Assembly: GCA_037176885.1 (NCBI GenBank)
Contig: JAWWNJ010000025.1
Location: 496,001-560,000 of the forward strand
Origin: Favolaschia claudopus
Lineage: Eukaryota > Basidiomycota > Agaricomycetes > Agaricales > Mycenaceae
Length of the DNA stretch: 64,000 nt
Direction: 5' to 3'
Shown here: positions 45,144-55,596 of the stretch, piece by piece
Numbering within the stretch: the first letter of the stretch is position 1
Layout: every line of letters starts with the position of its first letter
Made by a program: the position numbers and the translations under genes
The notes under the pieces: model-generated
What the model was told of the DNA's origin: nothing
Databases searched by the model: none
Seen by the model: only the letters and a program-made list of their open reading frames with translations

Positions 45144-48100
45144 ATGGATTCAAACCGTTCTACTGGTGGTCGAGCAATCTGGGCAAAGTACAGGCCAACT
45201 CAAATTCGAAACCTTGAGCAGCCGGGGCAATTCATTCAAGACCCCGTTCCTCCGGAGCCACTGTTTGTGGGCATCAATCCCTTCGAGAGTCGTTGGAATT
45301 GGCGCGCACGTTTGGCTGAGCATCAGCCGATTCCCTTCACTAGCGAGCTATCTACACCTTATCCTCCTATCCGCTTGCTCAGTCGACGTGCCGAGTCTTC
45401 GCTCGAAGCTGTACCAATTGCCGCGCCTGCGGGACAAGAAACTCGGGGTAGTGTGGCCTCACTACTCTCTGAGACCAAGCCCGCCATAGTCCCACCTACT
45501 CATGTCCCTTCTTCCACGGATATGCGTCTTCTCTCAACGGCATATTCGGTTACGGAGAGTATGCGTCGACTTCCCGGTGCTTGTAGACATTGCAAGGAAT
45601 TGAAGGAGAAATGCGAGTTCCAACCTGGCGCTCAGCGCTGCATATTGTGCCTAAATGAAGGGTATGAATGCGTTATCGAGGGTCGAAAGGCGCGTAGCGG
45701 GTCGGTCTCGTCTCTTTACCCTCCGCTTGTATAGTGACTGAACACCAAAAGAGTAGGCACCAGGAAACAGAACAGACGACGCCGCCGTTAGAGCGCCAGG
45801 AATCGCCCTCTTCCCAGGATAGCGCAAGTGAAGAAGAGGAGGTGGACATCTCAGCCCCTGCAGATCCCCCAAGTGCTCGTTTTCCGTATGTGGATCTTGC
45901 TTATTCACTTCTGATGTCTCAACGGAAAAGTAGGAAACGTCTCCCGATTGCTTGCGCGCAATGCAGAACGTTCCGGGTGAAATGCGAGTTCCAAGCAGGG
46001 GCCGAGCGGTGTATGCTGTGTCTAACTGAGGGACGCGAATGCTTTGTAGATCAACCGACTTCTAAAGTACTACGGAGGGGGTATGTTTTGTCTCTCCGTC
46101 CTTCATTTGTTTTGTAACATTTCTTTTGGATAAACAGAAGACGCCTGCAAACCGTGGAAGCGATCTACCAGAACGCATCGGAAACACCACCTTCAGCTGG
46201 CCCGTCAATCCAACAGGATCCGGTCTTATCCCGACCTCCATCGCGCTCCCGCCCAAAGAAAAGTGGCTCATATGAAGCTACGCATCACCATCAGCGTCCC
46301 GAGCCAGTGACAAAGCCAACTTTCGAGTCATTCAGGATTGGAGGAGGCACAGAAGGGCCCGCCAATCCAACGCCGTACGATTTCCCGCAAATCTCATTGA
46401 TACAAGACCTCTATGCAAAGTCGGAGAGTGGGTTACCACCGCCTGTCACTAGCAGGGGGCTGGGCAGAAAAATTTTTGCATCCACGCGAAGACTCGTGAC
46501 AATCGCAGTGCCGATCCTTTTCGAATTCATCCCGGGGCAGTTCTACCTACACTTTCTTCTGCGTATTCCGGCGCTGTATTTCTCTCGTGTAACTCGTATC
46601 TTTGAAGACGCCCGACTGAGCTTGCCGGATATCAAGCGAATGGCCCGCGCGAGGGCTGATCAGTGGGATCATTCTCAAGATACGATATGGCCGCTAGCTA
46701 CGGCTGCTTCAGATCGAATGCCGCTGCCGCGAAGTCTCCTCCAATTCCGATTGTCATGGGAGAACTTTATCGACTCTTTGTTGCGCGAGTGGAAAACGCT
46801 GAATATAATTTCAGTTTTGTTGATGTCGTACGTGGCCTACTCGCACTCTCGAGTCATTCCTGACCTGCTAAATAGAGCCATCCTGACCATGCTCCAAATT
46901 GACGCAGCTTCTCACCCAATCACTCGCACATCGGCGCTATTTTCGCTTCTCTGTGCGCTGATGAGCCTCTTGTACGGGTGCATGTTCATCATTAGATTTG
47001 GGACTATGCGTAAGATGCACAAGGCCAGCAGCTTTGCCAACGTAGGTACCGCGGCCACATGGGGTCATCCCGTTGACAATTCTCCAAATAGGAAGCTCAA
47101 AAACAATCTGCGAACATCTGGTGGAATATTTGGGTACTTCTCGCTATGGTGAGCTCGGCCATCCGCATACGATCGTTAATTGATAGTTGTTTTCAGCCCG
47201 CCGTCTGGCTAGCTTGGTCAGAAAGAATGTATTCTTTCCTTCGCCGCCCACTGACTTGCTCATATCATAGGTCTATAATCACATTTCTCACCTGCATAAT
47301 GTCGTTCATATGGTTGAGCGGGTCATCACAGGATGGCGCTGATGTTATTCTATCCCCTCGCGCCGCTCTTGGCCCTCGAATCGGACTCACCGCCGTGTTC
47401 ATTCTAGGCGTGGTTTATTTCGCGCTCATCGTCAATACATTCCATCGTTATGGCGATCCTCTGGATCGCGAATGGACGAGAACAGTCAACGAATGGACAA
47501 ATGAGAAGCTCGATACATCCAATTATCCGAAGCGCGCGGCCACATCTCTGTCCGGAGATATACTGCGGGGTCCACCCCATTCCGACAGTCGACGCAACAG
47601 CTTTGCAGATCCTCAGCGACGGCACCGAGTCGAGCCATTATTACTCTCAAAACCTACACCGCCTTTTCTTCCCGATTTCGAAAAAGTTTCACCTTCTGTT
47701 CCACTAACTTCTCGTCCCTCAGCTTTCTTCAAAAGGCCAAAAGTACCCTGCGTTCAGTCTATACCCCCGACCACCATCGTTCGCTTGGGTCAATCCGACG
47801 TTGTGGCTCGGACCGCAGCTTACACAGATCCACGATGGGCTGACGCGGTCACTGCAGATGATCTGGGACGTTTTGTGCTCGTATGTCTCATTGGAATGGA
47901 GTTTGAATTCTTCTGAATACGTCCCAGGATATCTCAAGTGCTTGGAAGGGTCAACTTAGACTGGCACGGCCAGAGACCAGTCAAGATCTTCCCGTCTATA
48001 CCTTCAATTCATCGGTTTCTCCCAATGACCCCGTGCAAAAAGCTGACGATGGTGCTGGAACAAACCGTCAGCGAGATCAGGGGTCGATCACTACGTTGGG

Positions 48101-48449
48101 CACGCCTCAGCGCCGTTTCAAATCCTCCAAACACGCGATTGCATCGCCTAACGTTCCCCCAGTAGATTCGCCCAGCGACAGTCAACCCAATATTCATCTT
48201 GACAAGAATGAAGATACTGCGTTCATCGGTTCGCCTCCGAGTCCCAGTGACGAGGCTGACGGCACACACACTGAGGAAAATTCCGACAATGTTGTGCATT
48301 CCGTTCAGGAGTTACTCGATTTTTGGAACGAGCAGTTCTTCCGTCCTCGCAGTTTGCGCGTTAATCTGGTGAAGGAGCTACCGTTGTCCGAGATTGACTC
48401 TGCGTTTGCAGTCACTTTGGCTTCATTGAATGAATCATTGGGGATATAG
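45144..48449 (+). CDS. Membrane protein fused to two tandem Zn2Cys6 clusters (paralogue B)
   Basis: Eight exons (45144-45693, 45735-46080, 46138-46827, 46876-47041, 47092-47148, 47197-47216, 47271-47880, 47928-48449) close to 986 residues. Residues about 147-177: ACRHCKELKEKCEF…RCILCLNEGYEC, spacing C-x2-C-x6-C-x8-C-x2-C-x6-C. Residues about 257-287: ACAQCRTFRVKCEF…RCMLCLTEGREC, same spacing. Both fit fungal Zn(II)2Cys6 DNA-binding clusters. A Glu-rich linker lies between them. From about residue 400 the protein matches paralogue A: LPGQ-type IPGQFYLHFLLRIPALYFS, RIFEDARLSLPDIKRMA, SFSLLCALMSLLYG-like helices, NIWVLLAM, PAVWLAW, CIMSFIWLSG, GVVYFALIV, and the FFRPRSLRVNLVKE tail. Two zinc clusters ahead of four to five membrane segments suggest a membrane-held regulator, but no cleavage site is evident. 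The cluster could also bind proteins. Confidence 0.82.
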
Positions 48450-48905
48450 CATGATTCATCGTCTGATAATCTATCATGTACGCGAATTCTCCTTGGTAGG
48501 TAGGTAGGTTACACGGCACGGTCCCGCTTTGAATACCAATCGTCCTGTCCCTGCTGGATTACATATCGCATGTGTTCTTGACTTTTCGTTTCATGACTTC
48601 CGTGTAAGTATGTCCTTGCGTCAAATTTCATGCCGACCCAATATCTTTCCATGGCTTGAGGTGCAGGACTTGTGCGTCAATTTGCCCGTTTCGCGAACGG
48701 TCGGCTGCGAGGGAGCTGAGCATGTTGTGCAAGATAAAGGAAGAATTCAAGAAAGCATCTCATCCACGCCGCGGCAAGCTCGCTGCTTAGCCAATGGCGA
48801 TGTTGATCACCGAAAATTGGCGACATTGGTTCAACGCGTCCACGACTCGGAGCTGCCTCGTGTGGAGCGCACCATCCTCTTTTTACCACCACCACCACTC
48901 TGATT
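48450..48905. other. Intergenic, no gene recognised
   Basis: About 455 bases between the zinc-cluster gene and the GH16 gene. A GGTAGGTAGGTAGG-type run lies near 48495-48508. No coding motif. Confidence 0.4.
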
Positions 48906-51210
48906 ATGCTTATTACGCCTCTTCACGACTCCGCCTCCCTCCTCCTCCTGCTAACTTTCACATTCACTCCAACTCACGCACTCACCTTTCCCAACTTGAA
49001 TTTCGCGTCCGCGTGGGCACGGAGGAATAATGAACTCGCGACGACGGCGATGAACCAGACGAACCAGACAACAACAAACGGAACGGCCGCGCAAAACGGC
49101 ACGGAGTTTCTGTGGTTATCGCAGGACGAGTATTCTGGGAAGACGTTCTTTGAGTGCGTTTGAAATTGCTGCTCCGTCAAGCAAGATAATAGTGCATACA
49201 ATTGATGGTGGTGGTGATTTACTAGCCGCTTCTCTTTCTTCAACGACTTTGACCCGACACATGGAACTGTCGAGTGAGTAAGAAAACGTCCGGGAAAGGG
49301 GAAGGACGCGTTGTTGATTGCGTTGCAGCTACGTGAACTCGACGTATGCTTTTGCGAATAGGCTTGCGTACGTCAACGACGATGGGACTATTGTGATGAA
49401 GGTGTGTAGAACTGACCTATGCCAACTAATTTGAGAACGATGGACACTGTCAATTTTCGAGCTGCCGCTGAGTTCGGCTCCACTTCCAGAGTTGCGAGCG
49501 TTGGGGAACGGTGAACTCGAGAACTGGATCAGTCAGGGACACCTTGGCTCCACGGCTGACCTCAGCTCGCAAATTGACAGAGTCTATCGTTCTCAAATTA
49601 GCTGGAAATTTTGCATCCGGATCAAAGTTGTGATTTATACTTGCCATGTAGGGCGACGACACAACTTGGCTCCCAGAGGGCCAAAATCGGTCTAGGTGTG
49701 TCTGTCTGTCTGGGTTTCTTCTTCAATTCTTCCTTAACTTCGGGACAGTGTACGTATAACAAGCGTCGCGCAGTATAACACTGGCCTTTTCATCCTCGAT
49801 CTCAATCGAGCACCTTGGGGGTGTGGTATGTATATTATCTGAAACCAAAAAACACGTTCGATTCACCTATGTGCATTGTAAGGTGTATGGCCCGCATTCT
49901 GTGAGTATCTTTTGTTGAGCATGCTATGCCTGTCTCTTATACTGGAAATCGTTTGCAGGGACATGTGCGTCGCGTTCGATGTGATATACCCGTTTGCCCG
50001 CTGAAGTTGCTATGTAGTAGGAGCAGGCCAATGGCCATATGTGAGCTCATCAACCCCTTCCGCGTTCTATCAGTAATTTCTCTCTAGACTGGGGAAATCG
50101 ATATAATAGTGAGCCCTGATTCCCTCCTCGAGCCCTGTTCCCACCTGACCGCCTAAATCACAGGAAGGTAAATTTCCCTTCCCTTCAACTCACACGTATC
50201 TCTTAGCCTGAATGAATGTCAGGCGTACACGACAACTCACACAACCAAGTCACTTGGCACACAGGCCCAGGTCCGCATTATCTTTCCTTGAATTGAATCC
50301 CCTCCTCACATACAACGCAGGATGCTTCCTCACCCCCGAAACAAATTACACCGGCACCCTCGTCAACAACAACCTAAACTGCGACGGCAATATCCCCGGC
50401 AACGCTGGCTGCGGGATCACGGAATGGAGCAGAGCTTCCTATGGTCCGCTTTTCGACCAGCAGGGAGGCGGGGTGTTTGCTATGAAGTGGGATGAGACGG
50501 GAATTGCTGTTTGTGAGTTCATCGTGTATTATTTTGATTCGTTGACGGTTTTCGTCTCGTCACGCAGGGTCGTTCTACCGGTCAGCCATCCCGAGGGATA
50601 TTGTCGCCGGCACACCGAATCCTGCAAATTGGGGTTTACCTGTTGCGTCGCTTGCGCCGGAGACGTGCGATCCGCTGACGTTTTTCGTGAATCATTCTAT
50701 CGTCTTCGGTGCGTTGCATTGCATTGTGATTCTCTTGCTGCTTCAGGGCTGACTGCATATGCGCAGATATCACGTTTTGCGGTGAGTACATTTGTTTCAT
50801 TTGTCTAGCCTCAAGTTGACTGGAGACGCGTGCATTAAGGTGACTGGGCGGGTAACTCGTACGCATCATCGGGGTGTCCAGGGAGCTGTACGGATCGGCT
50901 ACGTGACCCTAACAACTTCGTGGTGAGTCCCTCCCTTGCATCGCATTCTCCATCGTCTCTTCCCCTTCGCATGCCTTTCCTTTCCTCTCGCTTCATTTTA
51001 TTTACATCGCCTAATCAAACCTACCACGAACTCCAGAACGCCTCATGGAGCATCAACTGGCTGAAGGTGTACAAGAAGCAGTTCGTTTTAGGGCGGGCGT
51101 CGTCTGCCGAGTCGGGTATTATGCGAGATGGTGTTGTTGCCAATGCCGGCTTTCGTTGGTTGGTGGGGATGGGGGTGTGGGCTGGAGTGGTTTTTGTGTA
51201 TTTGTCGTGA
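48906..51210 (+). CDS. GH16 family endo-beta-1,3(4)-glucanase, secreted or wall-anchored
   Basis: Start MLITPLHDSASLLLLLTFTF with a signal peptide up to about residue 26. Next: NQT-rich linker, FLWLSQDEYSGKTFF, FNDFDPTHGTV, YAFANRLAYVNDDGTIVMK, GDDTTWLPEGQNR, VRITSVAQYNTGLF, WGCGVWPAFW. The catalytic GEIDII is joined across an intron to EG, restoring E-x-D-x-x-E with both acids; then VHDNSHNQVTWHTGPGCFL, NCDGNIPGNAGCG, GGGVFAMKWDETGIAVW, PSTFFVN-like NHSIVFDITFCGDWAGN, ASWSINWLKVYKKQF, and a C-terminal hydrophobic stretch GFRWLVGMGVWAGVVFVYLS that may signal a GPI anchor or membrane tether. Enzymes of this type cut beta-1,3/1,4 glucans of cell walls. Introns are about 50 bp except one of 250 bp (49402-49651) that contains an inverted-repeat element. 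Confidence 0.9.
49429..49598. mobile_element. MITE-like element inside a GH16 intron, TA target duplication
   Basis: 170 bases flanked by TA (49427-49428 and 49599-49600). The left end ATTTGAGAACGATGGACACT and the reverse complement of the right end ATTTGAGAACGATAGACTCT match over about 36 bases with three mismatches, extending through TGTCAATTT-CGAGCTG. It has no coding capacity and no sequence in common with the element at 36732. It lies wholly in the 250-bp intron 49402-49651, whose splice sites are intact, so removal by splicing neutralises the insertion. Confidence 0.82.
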
Positions 51211-51690
51211 CCGTTATAACGATAGTGGTCGAAAAATTACTGACATGTGGCGTTGCTTCCACTGGTGAAGAAGTTGAGTGGAGCTTTTCAGGCAAGCGAG
51301 CGGCGGATCGTCCGTTATGGCCATGAGTGGCGCCGCAGTGAAAGAGATTGCCGGACGGGCGTATGAAGATGATGACGGATGCGCGTGAAAGTGTCCATTG
51401 AAAGGCAGACTCTACATATTGGGATTCTATGTTAATAAGATACAGGTTCGTGTCTTTGGCGTTAGTGATACATATAAGTTACAGAAAGCGGAAGAGAGCA
51501 AGCGATTTGAATAGCGAAAGATATGTACAGTATTGTGCAAGGGAAAGAGAGCAGCGTCGTAAGAGGTGATATTACAGCTCGAAGAGTTCGCAGATCGATA
51601 GTGCGGTGTAGAGTCATTTTGAGCGGAGCATGGCCTCGAAACCGAGGCGGGCAGTGCATCAATAACAATGCGCGCCTCGTCCCACAACGA
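51211..51690. other. Intergenic, no gene recognised
   Basis: About 480 bases between the GH16 stop and the small minus-strand frame; convergent, so two 3' ends are expected. No motif-bearing frame. Confidence 0.35.
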
Positions 51691-51930
51691 TCATGTCAGA
51701 GCCAACCGTGTGGTGGGGCTCCGAGTCCGTCGTTGGCGTCCCCGGGTGCGACGTAAGCTCAGGTCTCCGGTGCAGCAGGTGTGATGTTGGTGTGCATGCT
51801 CGCGCCGTTCCTCTGCGGCTTTGAGCGACTCTGTCCAGAGGCGAAGGGTATATGCTTGGAGAGAGCGGGAGTACAGGGTGAGGGCTGTCTCGGTGGTGGT
51901 GAGCTCGTCGGGGTATTCGCGCGGGACCAT
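51691..51930 (-). CDS. Possible small protein, 79 residues, unknown
   Basis: Minus-strand frame MVPREYPDELTTTETALTLY followed by a helical, charged part (QAYTLRLWTESLKAAEERRE) and a basic tail. A TATATAAA box on the same strand lies at 52042-52049, and 51930 is the first ATG after it, which supports a real transcription unit. No family recognised. The frame is open upstream without an ATG (…LVWLVAFATHTF), so a longer product with an unseen start is possible. Confidence 0.4.
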   Translation of the reverse strand: MVPREYPDELTTTETALTLYSRSLQAYTLRLWTESLKAAEERREHAHQHHTCCTGDLSLRRTRGRQRRTRSPTTRLALT

Positions 51931-52598
51931 GAAGGTGTGGGTGGCAAAGGCGACCAGCCAGACAAGGGAGGAGGGTGAGGGAGTGGATGAAAGGGAACAA
52001 AAAGGGCTATTGTGGGGCGCCCGAGAAGAATAGAGCTGGGGTTTATATACCTTTTGGCGCCAGTTCTCCGAGAGCTCCGAATGGAGAGCCAGTTATGCCC
52101 GTAAACGGTGCTCCACTTACAAATGGTCCTGCAGGGCCGGTGTCAGTGATCCACAGCCAGCAGGATCCACGGCGCTCATTTATTGACGGATACCCGAAGT
52201 GAGGGTTTGCCGCCAAAATCTAATTGAAGCCACGGAGGAGTGTACATGTGGAGAGTTGGAGAAATTGTTGGACAACCGTCAGATGTGGAGTTGGTGTAAT
52301 TTTTCGAGAACTCCTCTTCGAAACGCTGCCAGGAATTGGAGGAATAGAGCTCTCAGAGAATTGACAATGAGGCTCAAACGTTTGGGGAGCGAAGTGACAG
52401 CAGTTTCAGCCTCAATATGGTGAACTCGGGCTGCAGTGCAGATGGTGGGCGGAAGTAAAGATCAGCTCGGCGTCCGGCCCGAGATTTCCGGGCCGCACAT
52501 CTCCTGCCACCGTGTAAGTACCACTAACCACTCGCTCTGCTTCATGGCCTCCACGAGCACCCTCATACACCCTCTGAACTGCTTTGACAGTGTGCAAC
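51931..52598. promoter_or_regulatory. Divergent intergenic region with TATA box
   Basis: Between the small minus-strand gene and the BAR gene. It contains a minus-strand TATATAAA at 52042-52049. Other frames here carry no motif. Confidence 0.4.
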
Positions 52599-53956
52599 AT
52601 GTCTATAGACTGGCGGTCGATCCAGTCCAGCTTGAACCGGAACTTTACGACCAGCGTACAAGCTACTAAGGAGCGACTTGGAAGGGTTGGGCAGGACGAG
52701 ATAACTGAGCTTCCCCAAGGTCCCTTGGCAGTTTTGTGAATGAATGTAGGTCTGACGACAGCAACTACAGAGTACAAGGACCTCGAGGCACGCGTCGACG
52801 CTCTCCGTCAGGCACATCTCACCCTCCTCAAGTGCGTTTTCATTTCTCTTCAAGCACCGGGTAGCATCTTTATTCACCCTTCCATACCCTTGTTTTCTTG
52901 CACAGGATCACAAAGGTCTATGAATCCGAGGCCTACGATTACCCCTCGCAAATTCAGGAATCCATCGCAGAGCTCTCGGCCTCGGTCGGACACAACATCA
53001 CCAGCTTTGCCGCCACCAATTTGAAGGGCACGAGACTGCAGGCTGCTGCACCGGCTGCGCCTGCGGCGCCACCGGCACCCGTTCATAAGACCCTCCCACA
53101 TGCACTTGTGAGGGCTGCGGTGGGTGCTGCCACGGAGTTGCAGAATGCGACGCCGAATTCGCCAGGGGAGCCACTTGCGGCTGCGTTGGGGATGTACGCT
53201 CAGGGGATGGAGAAGATTGCGAATGCGCGGGTTGACCAGGTATGGCTGCGTTCTACTTGAAAATGTAAATGTTTGTATTTTTTTCATGAAATGCTCTGGT
53301 GATTAGGACCAGGCCATCCGCCTGAATTATCTTCACCCCTGGCAGCAGACTCTTACGACGTCGATTGCGGTCGCGATGAAGGCGCGTCAGGCGGTGCGCA
53401 CCAGTCGGCTTGAGCTCGATGGCGCGAAGCAGACGTACGTGTTTCTGTCTTTTTACAGAGTGATAGAGAAAACTGAGCACGGGCTTGCAGACTGAAAAGT
53501 GCCGCTGCGGCGAAGCAGGAACACGCGCGACTTGCTGTCGAGAACGCAGAGGATGATCTTGTGCAGAAGACCGAGGTGGCCTACATCGTTCTCTTCTAGG
53601 TCTAACTAACCAATTTGCTGTCACCTAGGTTGCCATCGCACTGATGGAGAAAGTCCTGAAAAATGTCTGTGTCATTTTCTTTCTCTACGCATCTTCTCAG
53701 ACTTCTGGAGCTATACTCACGGTCCCTTGCCTTCATACAGCCCGAACCCATCAAGCACCTCAACGAGCTCGCTAAGGCGCAGGTAAGCCAGCTGGCTTCC
53801 CTCATCTCCTCTCTATCCTCTTTCATCTCTCGAATCCTCCAAATCGTAAATTTTCTTTTCCAGCTGATATACTTCTCACACGCTGCCGAGACGTTGTCGA
53901 ATACCCAGGCTGAGCTGGAGGAACTTAGCATGACGGCGGAGGAGCATAATCGGTAA
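52599..53956 (+). CDS. GVP36: BAR-domain protein, Gvp36 family
   Basis: Start MSIDWRSIQSSLNRNFTTSV; first intron 52720-52770 joins DEITELPQ to EYKDLEARVDALRQAH, the conserved Gvp36 N-terminal motif. Later exons: ITKVYESEAYDYPSQIQESI, TSFAATNLKG, an Ala/Pro-rich insert (AAAPAAPAAPPAPVHKTLPH), LGMYAQGMEKIANARVDQD, IRLNYLHPWQQTL, KARQAVRTSRLELDGAK, HARLAVENAEDDLVQKTEVA, and after more introns PEPIKHLNELAKAQLIYFSH ending with ELSMTAEEHNR, stop 53954-53956. The long coiled helices form a membrane-curving BAR dimer; yeast Gvp36 acts in Golgi and endocytic traffic. No SH3 domain. Confidence 0.87.
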
Positions 53957-54547
53957 AATACTGATGTGTGGTCGACGGGGGATGATTTAGAACGGGATAT
54001 GAACTGAGGGGGTCCTCGATACCAGGTTGCAGCGGTGTATCTACGTGAAATTCAAGCTAATGTCAGTTGTCTTTGTTCTGTTTCTCGCTTCTTCCGCTAG
54101 CAATTATAGTAGATTACGCAAAAAAAATGCGCGGGGCTGGGAGGTACATGTAAATTTGCGACCCTACGTGAACGTACTTATTGTACTCTCCGGGAGGATC
54201 TGCCACTGTGAAACTCCCAAGCAGTCCATGGAGCGTAGTGTACATTAGTGCCTGTACACTCTGTTACTCCCTGGACACGGCATTCCTAACTTGGAGGGAA
54301 CCGCGCCGTGTCCTTCCTTCCTTCCGAAGTGTGGGGCGAGGACTGGCGAGGATTTGTCTTGCCGGCGTGCTGTAGTGTATTTCGGGTCGAGTCGGCCGAT
54401 ATACCACTCACAACCGTAACGCACTGCAGCGGCACTTGGGTCATGCATTTTGCAGAAACAGCCGGGAAAGTCGTCGAACTGACCGCAAGATACTCCCTTA
54501 CTCTTCTGTGCTGCCCTTGTATCGCCTTGCGAAATCTTATCCGCCCA
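53957..54547. other. Intergenic, no gene recognised
   Basis: About 590 bases. The frame of the next gene is open upstream to 54308 but without features before the ATG at 54548, so this is treated as promoter and leader. Confidence 0.4.
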
Positions 54548-55360
54548 ATGAAGCGTCACAATCGCGCAACTTACTCGCCACCTTTCCTGCCACGATATCC
54601 CGATAATCTTCCTCCCAATCGCCTGGATATTCTGTCGGCTTCGACCGTAGAGCCGTCACCTTTGTGCTACTTACTTCAGTTACCTCCCGAGTTGCGACAT
54701 CAGATCTTCGAGCTGGCTGTGGGTCATCGACTGGTTCGCGTTCGATTCGTTCCTAACGACAGTTTCGACGCCTACACCTTACACGCAAATTCCTACTTCT
54801 TCCCCAGTGGGATCCAAAATTCAGACACTGCTCTGAATATATGGGCCCTTGAAACCGCCGACACCATCCCCATAGCTCTATTGCTGTTGTGCAGGTCGGT
54901 TTATACCGAGGTGCTTCCGATACTATATGGGCGGAACACATTTTGCTGCTACATGCGAGACTTCCCTCGCATCATCGAATGTGGATTGGGAACGCACGTC
55001 CTTCCCGAGATCCGCCATTTGTACCTTCAGCAGCCACATTTCTTGTCGTTGTCGAAAACGAGTCCAGTATGGCCGATGCTCGAAGGCATGCAACTCGACA
55101 ATCTCACAGTCGAGTTCTATACCTTGCTCCGAGTCCAATTCGATACTATGAAGTGGACACGATATCTTCAAGTCTTTCGTTTGGACGACTTTTCGGCGCA
55201 TGCTCTTCTGGCTCTACCCAATCTGCGTAATTTGAATATCATCTTCCGCAGCGACCACCTCGACCCACCTGCACCCGCAGAAAGAGCCTTCGACTCCCAG
55301 ACATTCCGGGAATTCATAACTGAGCCGGCAGATGGCTTGAATGACAAGCAGATTGCATAG
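54548..55360 (+). CDS. F-box-like fungal protein (DUF7730-type), single exon
   Basis: Start MKRHNRATYSPPFLPRYPDN; a longer in-frame start at 54308 would add residues without motif. The core LLQLPPELRHQIFELAVGHR near residues 40-60 is the degenerate F-box-like opening of this fungal family, followed by IALLLLCRSVYTEVLPILYG and NTFCCYMRDFPRIIECG, then Leu-rich parts (PEIRHLYLQQ, LLALPNLRNLNIIF). 270 residues, stop 55358-55360, no intron. Such proteins are common and expanded in mushroom genomes; substrate-binding role in SCF ligases is presumed, not shown. Confidence 0.75.
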   Translation: MKRHNRATYSPPFLPRYPDNLPPNRLDILSASTVEPSPLCYLLQLPPELRHQIFELAVGHRLVRVRFVPNDSFDAYTLHANSYFFPSGIQNSDTALNIWALETADTIPIALLLLCRSVYTEVLPILYGRNTFCCYMRDFPRIIECGLGTHVLPEIRHLYLQQPHFLSLSKTSPVWPMLEGMQLDNLTVEFYTLLRVQFDTMKWTRYLQVFRLDDFSAHALLALPNLRNLNIIFRSDHLDPPAPAERAFDSQTFREFITEPADGLNDKQIA

Positions 55361-55596
55361 AAGTGATCTATAGTCAGGATCACCGCGACTACCCTACCAG
55401 GTTCCCACTCGGGCGGGATTCAGACGGCGTCAGGCAAATTCCGAGCCTCCACCTCCGCTGAATAATGCGACTGGTATCCGAAGCTACCGCAGATGTTCTG
55501 TGTTCACCAGCTACGATTGTCTATATACCGATGCAATAGGAATAAGAACCAGTCATGCCCAGGCCAGGACAACTATATAAGATGTGAGCGAGGGGC

